Source of the DNA: Clostridia bacterium
GTDB taxonomy: Bacteria > Bacillota > Clostridia > Acetivibrionales > DSM-27016
Length of the DNA stretch: 64,000 nt
NCBI GenBank assembly: GCA_026414765.1
Contig: JAOAIJ010000021.1
Span: 216,502 to 280,501 of the forward strand
Reading direction: 5' to 3'
The notes below the pieces were generated by a model. That model was not told where the DNA came from. It saw nothing but the letters and a program-made list of their open reading frames with translations, and ran no database searches. Position numbers and translations under genes: made by a program. Positions 8,201 through 14,999 of the stretch are shown one piece after another (the first letter of the stretch is position 1; each line of letters opens with the position of its first letter).

Positions 8201-8226
8201 TTCAAATCCTATCAAAAAGCTTTGAT

Positions 8227-8249
8227 GCTGATTACTTACAGTAATCAGC
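8227..8249 (-). terminator. Hairpin overlapping the paaK stop codon
   Basis: Perfect 10-bp inverted repeat GCTGATTACT/AGTAATCAGC with a 3-nt loop, spanning the stop codon of the aryl-CoA ligase gene. It lacks an immediate T-run, so it could be an mRNA-stabilising or weak termination structure before the trpP promoter. Confidence 0.4.
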
Positions 8250-9480
8250 TTTCACGGTAATCAAGAATTCTTTTACTTTTCTTTTCACTTCTGGGAAGTT
8301 CCCCAATATTATATGCTTCTGCACTTATGAGAATGCCTATGCGCTTTTTGAATAGGTCGGTTACATTTTTTTCTACTGCTTCTTTATCAGCAGCATATTC
8401 TTTTTCAACCTTAAGGGTCATCATATCTTTTCCATCCAAATGACTGATTACTACCTGATACTCACTGCTTGCCCCAGCTGCTTCCTTCAGAAGTTCGTCA
8501 ATCTGTCCGGGATAAATATTAACCCCTTTTACCTTAACCATATCATCGGTCCTTCCAATGATTCTGTCATGACGGGGATAGGGTAGACCACACGGACAGG
8601 TACCGGGGATTATCCGGGTCAAATCACGTGTTCTGTACCTTAAAAGGGGAGCGCCCTCTTTTTTCAGTGTAGTAATGACAAGTTCCCCATATTCACCGTC
8701 ATTAAGGGGATTACCTGTAACAGGGTCAATTATTTCAAAATAAAGGTAATCATTCCAGTAATGCATCCCCGTATGATAATCACAATCTATGGAAATACCC
8801 GGCCCGTATATTTCAGTAAGGCCGTATATATCATAGATTTCTATGCCCAGTTCATTCTTGATTCTTGAACGCATTTTTTCGCCCCAGCGTTCCGAACCTA
8901 TAATTCCTTTTTTTAGTTGAATGCTTTCTCTAATCTTTCTTTTCTCTACCTCTTCTGCCAGAACAAGAGCATAGGAGGATGTAGCTACAAATGCAGTAGA
9001 TTTCAGGTCGATCATCATCTGGAGCTGTTTGTCTGTATTTCCCGGTCCCATTGGAATAGCCATAGCTCCGAGCTTTTCAACACCTGCCTGAAAACCTATG
9101 CCAGCCGTCCATAATCCATAACCAGGGGTAATCTGTACTCTATCGACAGAAGTAACTCCGGCAGTTTTAAAACACCTGGCCATCATTTCTGCCCAGTCAC
9201 TGACATCATTGGCGGTATAGGGAATTATTACAGGCCTACCTGTAGTTCCTGAAGAAGAATGAATCCTCACAATTTCTTCGTCATGTACTGCCTGCAGCCC
9301 AAGGGGGTAGGCATCACGCAGCTCATCCTTTGTAGTAAAGGGAAGCTTTTGTATGTCTTCAGAGGTTTTTATATCCTCAATGCTGATTCCGCAAGAAGAA
9401 AACTTCTGTTTATAAAATGGACTGTTTACTGATATTCTTTCCAAAAGATGTTTTAGTTGATTGAACTGAGTGTCTCTCAT
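8245..9480 (-). CDS. paaK: Phenylacetate-CoA ligase-type aryl-CoA synthetase (AMP-forming)
   Basis: A 411-residue member of the PaaK branch of adenylate-forming enzymes, activating aryl acetates (phenylacetate, indoleacetate) to CoA thioesters. It shows the phosphate-binding motif SSSGTTGRP, the motif YGLTEIYGPG, and the C-terminal RTDDMVKVKGVNIYPGQ. The start at 9480 follows GAGGAG; the frame can extend to 9531 but without a better site. It lies downstream of iorA-iorB. Ligase plus IOR can either degrade aromatic amino acids or, run reductively, build them from aryl acids. GAG triplets overlap its ribosome-binding site and start codon. Confidence 0.88.
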   Translation of the reverse strand: MRDTQFNQLKHLLERISVNSPFYKQKFSSCGISIEDIKTSEDIQKLPFTTKDELRDAYPLGLQAVHDEEIVRIHSSSGTTGRPVIIPYTANDVSDWAEMMARCFKTAGVTSVDRVQITPGYGLWTAGIGFQAGVEKLGAMAIPMGPGNTDKQLQMMIDLKSTAFVATSSYALVLAEEVEKRKIRESIQLKKGIIGSERWGEKMRSRIKNELGIEIYDIYGLTEIYGPGISIDCDYHTGMHYWNDYLYFEIIDPVTGNPLNDGEYGELVITTLKKEGAPLLRYRTRDLTRIIPGTCPCGLPYPRHDRIIGRTDDMVKVKGVNIYPGQIDELLKEAAGASSEYQVVISHLDGKDMMTLKVEKEYAADKEAVEKNVTDLFKKRIGILISAEAYNIGELPRSEKKSKRILDYRES

Positions 9481-9495
9481 CTCGTCTCTCTCCTC
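9474..9495 (-). promoter_or_regulatory. GAG triplet cluster over the paaK ribosome-binding site and start codon
   Basis: On the minus strand five non-overlapping GAG triplets lie at plus positions 9493, 9490, 9486, 9481 and 9476, partly at 5-nt pitch and spanning the SD and the ATG. Scattered TAG/GAG triplets occur upstream (9513, 9543, 9549, 9561, 9567). Too few and too irregular to be certain, but the placement resembles translational TRAP sites of Bacillus that cover a ribosome-binding site. Confidence 0.4.
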
Positions 9496-9655
9496 ACAGG
9501 CAGACACCATATCTATTTCGAAACTGCACAAACTTTTTGCAGCTATCCCTCAGCAGGCATCTCCTTCTAATCTGTTTATAGTTGTATTCCGGATATATAT
9601 GGCATAATCTCCGGCCTTAATGTTTGACAAAATAAACCATGTGGGCAAATATGAA

Positions 9656-10246
9656 CTAAAGATTATTAACTGAATCATAGCCTGAGTTTAAGGCCTTTAT
9701 ATTTAAATTCAGATATTTTTCAGGTACATTTTCTTTTATAGCTTTCTCAAGGCTTTCTTTTGAAAAGGGCAGCATTCCTGCGGCGCAGGCAGCACCTAAC
9801 AGAACGATATTAACCGCTTTAACAGAGCCGGCCTTTTCTGCCAGGGAATAACCGTCAATAAAAACAGCTTTTGGAACGTTTTTCTTAATAAAACCGATTA
9901 TTTCATCCGAATCATAAGCGGAGTTTCCCAGGGAAGCCGTCACTGGTTTGATAATCTGAGTATTAATAATGCACTTGCCGCCTTTTTTTAATCTGGGAAG
10001 GCTGCGTGCCGCTTCAGCCAACTCAAAGGCTATAATAACGTCGGAAGTACTCATGGGAATTATAGGACTCGAAGCACTGCTGTCTACCCTTACATGGCTG
10101 ACAACGGAACCTCCTCTTTGAGCCATACCTATAGTTTCTGAAGTTCTGGTAAACAAACCTGCATCTATAGCAGCCAGAGCAATCATTCTTGAGGCCAGTA
10201 CAGTACCTTGTCCGCCAACTCCTGCGATCAATACGTCATATTTCAT
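9656..10246 (-). CDS. iorB: Indolepyruvate ferredoxin oxidoreductase, beta subunit
   Basis: A 196-residue gamma-type pyruvate-ferredoxin-oxidoreductase domain protein. The N-terminal GVGGQGTVLASRMIALAA and the segment RTSETIGMAQRGGSVVSHVR are typical of IorB. With IorA it interconverts aryl pyruvates and aryl acetyl-CoA plus CO2 using ferredoxin. Its ATG overlaps the iorA stop by four bases, so the two are translationally coupled. It is followed by 175 nt without a gene before paaK. Confidence 0.94.
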   Translation of the reverse strand: MKYDVLIAGVGGQGTVLASRMIALAAIDAGLFTRTSETIGMAQRGGSVVSHVRVDSSASSPIIPMSTSDVIIAFELAEAARSLPRLKKGGKCIINTQIIKPVTASLGNSAYDSDEIIGFIKKNVPKAVFIDGYSLAEKAGSVKAVNIVLLGAACAAGMLPFSKESLEKAIKENVPEKYLNLNIKALNSGYDSVNNL

Positions 10247-12036
10247 TTATCAGCACCCCCTACAGCATCAAATGGACAAATTTGTGAACATAAGGTACAT
10301 CCGTAGCACAAGGAAGGTTCGATGGAAACCTTGCCTTCCATAAAAGACATGGCCGGGCAACCGATCTCTTTTATACATTTTTTGCATGAGGTGCATTTTT
10401 CATTTATATGCAATTTCTTTGAAGGCTTAAATAAAGAAATGCAAGGAGCTTCAAATATCACTACTGAAGGTCCTTTAAAATTAACAGCTTCACGGACAGC
10501 TTCTACCGCATCCTGCAATTCAAACGGATTTACCTTCGATACATATTTTACCCCGCATGCAGATACAAGCGCGAAGATGTCTATTTTTCCGGACTCTGTA
10601 CCCATCATTGTTTTGCCGATTCCAGGGTGCGGTTGATGACCTGTCATTGCTGTCGTACTGTTGTCAAGAATAACAACAGTAATATCCGTATTGTTATATA
10701 CCGCATTGATTATTCCTGGTATTCCTGTGTGGAAGAAAGTGGAATCGCCTATAAAAGCGATATGGTCTGCATCAGGCTCTGAACGGTGCAGTCCCTGAGC
10801 TATAGTAATTCCAGCACCCATGCACAAACAGGTATCCACCATTTCCAGGGGTTTGGCATTACCCAAGGTATAGCAGCCGATATCTCCGGTGAATACTGCT
10901 TTTTTTTTCTTCATAGCCATCTTTACAGAATAAAAAGCACCTCTATGAGGACAGCCAGCACAAAGAACGGGAGGTCTTACAGGTAGCTGAGGAACCTGTA
11001 AAGAAGCTTCTGCTGTTTCTCCTGACTCTAATCCAGAAAATTTCATGATTGCTGACTTAACCAACTCAAGACTATACTCACCCGCAAAAGGCAGGTCTTT
11101 GGATTTCTTTCCTGATATTTCTGGTTTACCGTTATTTCCGGCACTAAGAAGCAAAAGTTCTTCTTCAATCACAGGATCGAGCTCTTCCAGCACCAATACC
11201 TTATCCAGGCCATCTATAAATTCTTTTGCCAGCTGTGTGGGAAGCGGATAAGGCGTACCGACTTTTAGCACCTTTATATCCAGTTTCAGCATAGATAATG
11301 CCTCAACTGCATATGAGTATGCAATACCTGATGCTGCAATGCCGATTTTTCCGAAACCTGTTATTCCGTTATATTTACTTGATGAGAAAATCTCGCTTAA
11401 TTTTTCTTGCAGACTTTCTATATGAATATGCTTTTTGTAGGAAAGGCTGGGGAAAATCACCCAGCGGGGATCTTTTTCAAAACCCTCTATTTTGTGGCAG
11501 ACGGCAGTATTAGTAATATCAATTGTACTGCATGAATGGCAAATTCTTGTTGTAGGCCTCAAGAATACAGGAAGCTGAGTCTGCTCGGAAAGCTCGAAAG
11601 CAGACTGTATCATTTCATAAGCCTCTTCTGGTGAAGAGGGATCAAAAACCGGCAGATTGGAAAAACGCGCAAAATGTCTTGTATCCTGTTCTGTCTGGGA
11701 AGAAAACGGTCCCGGATCATCTGCGACAAGCACTACCAGTCCACCCTTTACACCAATATATGCAAGGCTCATCAATGGATCGGACGCTACATTCAGCCCT
11801 ACCTGTTTCATGGTTACAAGTGCTCTCGCTCCTGCATATGATGCTCCTGCAGCTATTTCCATTGCTACTTTTTCATTTACGGACCATTCTACATATATAT
11901 CCCCGGGATTATTTTCGGCTATTGTTTCAAGTACCTCGGTAGATGGTGTTCCAGGGTAACCTGACACAACATTTACACCTGCTTTTATGGCACCCAAGGC
12001 AATAGCTTCATTACCCATCAGCAGTTTCTTTGACAT
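10243..12036 (-). CDS. iorA: Indolepyruvate ferredoxin oxidoreductase, alpha subunit
   Basis: A 597-residue thiamine-diphosphate-dependent oxidoreductase subunit. The N-terminal pyrimidine-binding part starts GNEAIALGAIKAGVNVVSGY. The TPP-binding part holds GDSTFFHTGIPGIINAVYN. The C-terminus has two 4Fe-4S clusters, seen as CTSCKKC...C and CYGCTLCSQIC. It acts on indolepyruvate and related aryl pyruvates from aromatic amino acid transamination. GGAGGG lies seven bases before the ATG. It heads the minus-strand unit iorA-iorB(-paaK) and is divergent from the trp operon. Confidence 0.96.
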   Translation of the reverse strand: MSKKLLMGNEAIALGAIKAGVNVVSGYPGTPSTEVLETIAENNPGDIYVEWSVNEKVAMEIAAGASYAGARALVTMKQVGLNVASDPLMSLAYIGVKGGLVVLVADDPGPFSSQTEQDTRHFARFSNLPVFDPSSPEEAYEMIQSAFELSEQTQLPVFLRPTTRICHSCSTIDITNTAVCHKIEGFEKDPRWVIFPSLSYKKHIHIESLQEKLSEIFSSSKYNGITGFGKIGIAASGIAYSYAVEALSMLKLDIKVLKVGTPYPLPTQLAKEFIDGLDKVLVLEELDPVIEEELLLLSAGNNGKPEISGKKSKDLPFAGEYSLELVKSAIMKFSGLESGETAEASLQVPQLPVRPPVLCAGCPHRGAFYSVKMAMKKKKAVFTGDIGCYTLGNAKPLEMVDTCLCMGAGITIAQGLHRSEPDADHIAFIGDSTFFHTGIPGIINAVYNNTDITVVILDNSTTAMTGHQPHPGIGKTMMGTESGKIDIFALVSACGVKYVSKVNPFELQDAVEAVREAVNFKGPSVVIFEAPCISLFKPSKKLHINEKCTSCKKCIKEIGCPAMSFMEGKVSIEPSLCYGCTLCSQICPFDAVGGADK

Positions 12037-12051
12037 ATTGACCCTCCAAGA

Positions 12052-12075
12052 TAAAAATGCAACTTAAAAGCTGCA
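12052..12075 (-). terminator. Weak attenuator-like hairpin in the iorA leader
   Basis: Minus strand TGCAGC/GTTGCA (one G-U pair) followed by TTTTTAT, only a few bases before the iorA Shine-Dalgarno sequence. The short stem makes it a poor terminator. No GAG repeats accompany it. Confidence 0.3.
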
Positions 12076-12195
12076 TAAAGTTAATTAATGTACGTATAAG
12101 GTTAAGATCCAGATAAAAAAATAAAAAGCAGTATGATTGTCTTTAAAGTATGATCTGATCTTAGTCTTGATTCGTGCAAGGTAGTACACTTTTTT

Positions 12196-12224
12196 ATTAT
12201 AGTTTATATTTTTATTGGAGTAAA
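12196..12224 (-). promoter_or_regulatory. Promoter of iorA
   Basis: Minus strand TTTACT, 17-nt spacer, TATAAT (12196-12201). It implies a leader of about 150 nt before iorA. Confidence 0.6.
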
Positions 12225-12336
12225 GTTAATCGTACACATTTTCCGGTTACTCGGGTAGGCTGAATGAGATGAAGAAATATGGCAGACATTAACAATGTTT
12301 TGTTGGCACAAAATTCCTATTTTTGCTAATTAGCTA

Positions 12337-12365
12337 TTGCATATGATATCTTATCATGCTATAAT
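12337..12365 (+). promoter_or_regulatory. Promoter of the trp operon
   Basis: TTGCAT (12337-12342), 17-nt spacer, TATAAT (12360-12365). The transcript would start near 12372, just ahead of the triplet repeats. Confidence 0.65.
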
Positions 12366-12388
12366 TCCAATAAGTAGACTTGAAAGAT

Positions 12389-12443
12389 TAGTTTAGAGTT
12401 TAGATGAGTTTAGTGAGTTTGAGAAGAGATGAGAAGAGACGAG
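12389..12443 (+). promoter_or_regulatory. Eleven (G/U)AG repeats in the trpE leader, predicted TRAP-binding site
   Basis: Non-overlapping TAG/GAG triplets start at 12389, 12394, 12401, 12406, 12411, 12415, 12421, 12426, 12431, 12436 and 12441. The last five are in strict 5-nt register, with 1-4 nt between the others. Eleven is exactly the number of RNA-binding pockets of the TRAP ring known in Bacillus. The cluster is followed by an intrinsic terminator and lies in the leader of trpE, which is where TRAP acts in Bacillus. Confidence 0.82.
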
Positions 12444-12473
12444 GCGGATACTTTAGATAATTGTTGCTTTCAC

Positions 12474-12500
12474 GCCGGGTAGCTTCTTACCCGGCTTTTA
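12474..12500 (+). terminator. trp operon attenuator (leader terminator)
   Basis: Perfect 8-bp stem GCCGGGTA/TACCCGGC with a 6-nt loop followed by TTTTATTAT, about 90 nt before the trpE start. A competing fold can pair GGCG (12443-12446) with CGCC (12473-12476) and AGAAG (12432-12436) with CTTCT (12483-12487). It would break the terminator and uses bases of the triplet cluster, as expected for an antiterminator blocked by TRAP. Confidence 0.85.
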
Positions 12501-12504
12501 TTAT

Positions 12505-12526
12505 GCTTAAGTATCATTACTTGAGC
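12505..12526 (+). other. Additional leader hairpin downstream of the trp attenuator
   Basis: Nine-base-pair stem GCTTAAGTA/TACTTGAGC with one wobble and loop TCAT. It has no direct T-run, so it is probably a structural element of the read-through transcript. Confidence 0.45.
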
Positions 12527-12554
12527 TGACTTAAAGAATTTTTATTTTCGTCAT

Positions 12555-12581
12555 TTCTCATGTCTTCCTTTAAAAAGGGGG
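12555..12581 (+). promoter_or_regulatory. Pyrimidine segment and SD-sequestering hairpin of trpE
   Basis: CTTCCTT (12564-12570) can pair with AAGGGGG (12575-12581), hiding the trpE Shine-Dalgarno sequence in a 7-bp helix with two wobbles. The overlapping segment TTCTCATGTCTTC (12555-12567) is complementary at 12 of 13 positions to GAAGAGATGAGAA (12423-12435) in the triplet cluster, giving a mutually exclusive long-range pairing. This matches the translational arm of trpE control described in Bacillus. Confidence 0.6.
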
Positions 12582-12588
12582 CGTCGTA

Positions 12589-14073
12589 GTGTTTTATCCT
12601 ACTCTTGATGAAGTAAAGGTTTTAGCAGAGAACCACAATTTAATACCGGTTACCATGGAAGTTTATGCCGATATGGAGACTCCCATCAGTCTGTTTAAAA
12701 GATTTGAAGACTGTAGCTATTGCTTCCTGCTTGAAAGTGTGGAAGGAGGAGAAAAATGGGCAAGATTTTCTTTTATTGGCAGAAATCCTTTCATAACTCT
12801 GAAATGCATTAACAATTCAGTGATTATCGAGGATAGCAATGGTCATGTTACGGAAAATAGCGGTAACCCTATAGAAGTATTAAGAGACTTGATGGGGAAA
12901 TACAAGGCTGCGGACTTGACAGGTACACCCAGGTTTAATGGTGGGGCTGTAGGTTTTTTTGGTTATGACCTTATCAGGTATTATGAGAACCTGCCCAATA
13001 CGGCATGTGATGAATTGAAACTTCCCGACTGCCATTTCATGTTTACAGACGAAGTGCTGGTTTTTGACCATCTGAAGCAGAAGATACACATTGTTGTCAA
13101 TCTCCATGTTAACGGAAATATAGAAAGGGCTTACAACAGCACTGTAGAAAAAATCAAGGGAATATATAGGGAAATTCTTTCAACAAGATGGAAAATAGCC
13201 GATAATTTTAAACCTGATTTCGGAAGGGCTAAAAGTAAATTCGTATATACCAGCAATATTGATAAGGAAACATACTGCAGCAATGTTAGAAGGGCAAAGC
13301 AGTATATTAAGGACGGAGATATATTTCAGGTTGTTTTGTCGCAAAGGTTGTGCGTAGAAACCAAACAGGATCCCTTTAACGTATATAGGGTGCTGAGAGT
13401 AATAAATCCTTCGCCGTATATGTATTATCTGAAATTCAAGGATTACAGGGTAGTGGGCTCTTCACCGGAAATGCTTTGCCGTGTGGAAGACGGCTTGGTT
13501 GAGACATGTCCTATTGCGGGTACTAGGAAGAGAGGAAAGACCTTGCAGGAAGATGAAGCCCTGGAAAGGGATCTGCTGAGTGATGAAAAAGAACTGGCAG
13601 AACATACTATGCTCGTAGATCTGGCCAGGAATGATGTAGGTAAGGTATCAAAGTACGGTACTGTAGAAGTGAAAAATCTGATGCATATAGAGAAATACTC
13701 CCATGTAATGCACATTGTCACAAACGTTCAGGGTGTAATCAGCGACAATAAAACAGCTTTTGATGCACTTATGTCAATACTGCCTGCAGGTACATTATCA
13801 GGAGCGCCAAAGGTCAGGGCTATGGAGATAATTGATGAGCTAGAAACTGTTAAGAGGGGAACGTATGGAGGCGCAATAGGATACTTGAGTTTCAACGGCA
13901 ATCTTGACAGCTGTATTACTATAAGAACCATGGTATTCAAAGACAGTAAGGCTTATGTACAGGCCGGAGCAGGAATAGTAGCAGATTCTGACCCAGAAAA
14001 GGAATATGAAGAATCAATAAACAAGGCTACAGCATTGCTTAAGGCACTTGAGGAAGTAGGTGAAATAAGATGA
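12589..14073 (+). CDS. trpE: Anthranilate synthase component I
   Basis: A 494-residue chorismate-utilising enzyme that makes anthranilate with TrpG. The N-terminal region carries LLESVEGGEKWARFSFIG, which contains the tryptophan feedback-site element. The catalytic half shows IFQVVLSQRL, SPYMYYLKF, IAGTRKRG, SVMH-like YSHVMHIVTNV and LPAGTLSGAPKVRAMEIID. The start is GTG with AAGGGGGCG upstream. It overlaps trpG by four bases. The leader carries the predicted TRAP-controlled attenuator, so expression should fall when tryptophan is plentiful. Confidence 0.97.
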   Translation: MFYPTLDEVKVLAENHNLIPVTMEVYADMETPISLFKRFEDCSYCFLLESVEGGEKWARFSFIGRNPFITLKCINNSVIIEDSNGHVTENSGNPIEVLRDLMGKYKAADLTGTPRFNGGAVGFFGYDLIRYYENLPNTACDELKLPDCHFMFTDEVLVFDHLKQKIHIVVNLHVNGNIERAYNSTVEKIKGIYREILSTRWKIADNFKPDFGRAKSKFVYTSNIDKETYCSNVRRAKQYIKDGDIFQVVLSQRLCVETKQDPFNVYRVLRVINPSPYMYYLKFKDYRVVGSSPEMLCRVEDGLVETCPIAGTRKRGKTLQEDEALERDLLSDEKELAEHTMLVDLARNDVGKVSKYGTVEVKNLMHIEKYSHVMHIVTNVQGVISDNKTAFDALMSILPAGTLSGAPKVRAMEIIDELETVKRGTYGGAIGYLSFNGNLDSCITIRTMVFKDSKAYVQAGAGIVADSDPEKEYEESINKATALLKALEEVGEIR

Positions 14074-14672
14074 TGGAAAGTAGAGGAAAAATACTTATTA
14101 TAGATAACTATGACTCATTTACTTATAACTTATATCAGTATATTGGTGAAATAAATCCGGATATTGAGGTTTTCAGAAATGACAAAATATCTATTGATGA
14201 AATAGAAGAAAAAAATCCGGACTATATAATAATATCTCCCGGACCAGGATTTCCTAAAGATGCAGGAATATCAATAGATTTAATCAGAAGGCTTGGACCC
14301 CAAATTCCCATATTAGGGGTATGCCTGGGTCATCAGGCTATAGGTGAGGCTTTTGGCGGCAAGGTGATACATGCACGGGAACTGATGCATGGAAAGGCTT
14401 CTGAGGTGATAGTAGAGCAGGATTGCAGGTTGTTTTCAGGACTGGAGAACAGGATTACAGTCGGAAGATATCATTCTCTTATAGTAAGTGGCGACGCTCT
14501 TCCGGAAAGTCTGGTGGTAACAGCAAAAACTATAAATGGGGAAATCATGGGGCTGAAACATGCTGAATACTCTGTGTATGGCATACAATTTCACCCTGAA
14601 TCCATACTGACTCCAAAAGGTAAACATATCTTGAGAAACTTCCTGAGTATAAAAAAGGCGGAGGAAATATGA
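14070..14672 (+). CDS. trpG: Anthranilate synthase component II (glutamine amidotransferase)
   Basis: A 200-residue class I glutamine amidotransferase supplying ammonia to TrpE. The N-terminal IDNYDSFTYNL, the oxyanion segment SPGPGFP, the nucleophile elbow GVCLGHQAIGEAFGG and the His-Glu pair in GIQFHPES are all present. Two ATGs are adjacent at the start, the first overlapping the trpE stop. It overlaps the next gene by four bases. Because it is dedicated to the trp operon, no separate folate-type pabA is needed here; whether it serves both pathways cannot be seen. Confidence 0.96.
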   Translation: MMESRGKILIIDNYDSFTYNLYQYIGEINPDIEVFRNDKISIDEIEEKNPDYIIISPGPGFPKDAGISIDLIRRLGPQIPILGVCLGHQAIGEAFGGKVIHARELMHGKASEVIVEQDCRLFSGLENRITVGRYHSLIVSGDALPESLVVTAKTINGEIMGLKHAEYSVYGIQFHPESILTPKGKHILRNFLSIKKAEEI

Positions 14673-14956
14673 AGACGGCTGATGAGTGTTTGAATATAGA
14701 AGAAATTCGTAGTGAAATTGATAGAATTGACATGAGAATAATATCAGAAATCAGCAGCAGGTATAAGTATGTAAAGGCAGCTGCCAGGTACAAAAAAGAT
14801 GAGGAAAGCGTAAAGGCGACTGACAGGGTAAAGAAGATGATGGAGGCAAGAAGGCAGTGGGCTTTGGAGGAAGGTCTTGACCCAGATGTGATAGAGAAGC
14901 TGTTTACTTGCCTGGTCAATTATTTTATAGGTGAGGAGCTAAAACAAATCAGATAG
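14669..14956 (+). CDS. AroQ-class chorismate mutase / PchB-like protein within the trp operon
   Basis: A 95-residue all-helical chorismate mutase type II protein. By eye it aligns without gaps to Pseudomonas PchB (isochorismate-pyruvate lyase with side chorismate mutase activity) as I remember that sequence: Arg14, Arg31 and Lys42 are kept, while Gln90 is Glu here. Glu at the corresponding place occurs in other chorismate mutases, so diversion of chorismate to prephenate is the likely role, though lyase activity cannot be excluded. It is sandwiched with four-base overlap after trpG and precedes trpD by 43 nt. The 3' end and the gap carry TAG/GAG triplets. Confidence 0.85.
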   Translation: MKTADECLNIEEIRSEIDRIDMRIISEISSRYKYVKAAARYKKDEESVKATDRVKKMMEARRQWALEEGLDPDVIEKLFTCLVNYFIGEELKQIR

Positions 14957-14993
14957 AAATGTGAAATAGATGAGATTTGATGAGAGGAGAGAG
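14928..14993 (+). promoter_or_regulatory. (G/U)AG triplet cluster before trpD, possible TRAP site
   Basis: Triplets start at 14928, 14933, 14936, 14954, 14967, 14972, 14982, 14987 and 14991: nine in 66 nt, the last overlapping the only plausible trpD ribosome-binding site. Part of the series keeps 5-nt pitch. The placement fits translational control by ribosome-site occlusion, but the spacing is looser than in the trpE leader. Confidence 0.5.
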
Positions 14994-14999
14994 TAAGTT

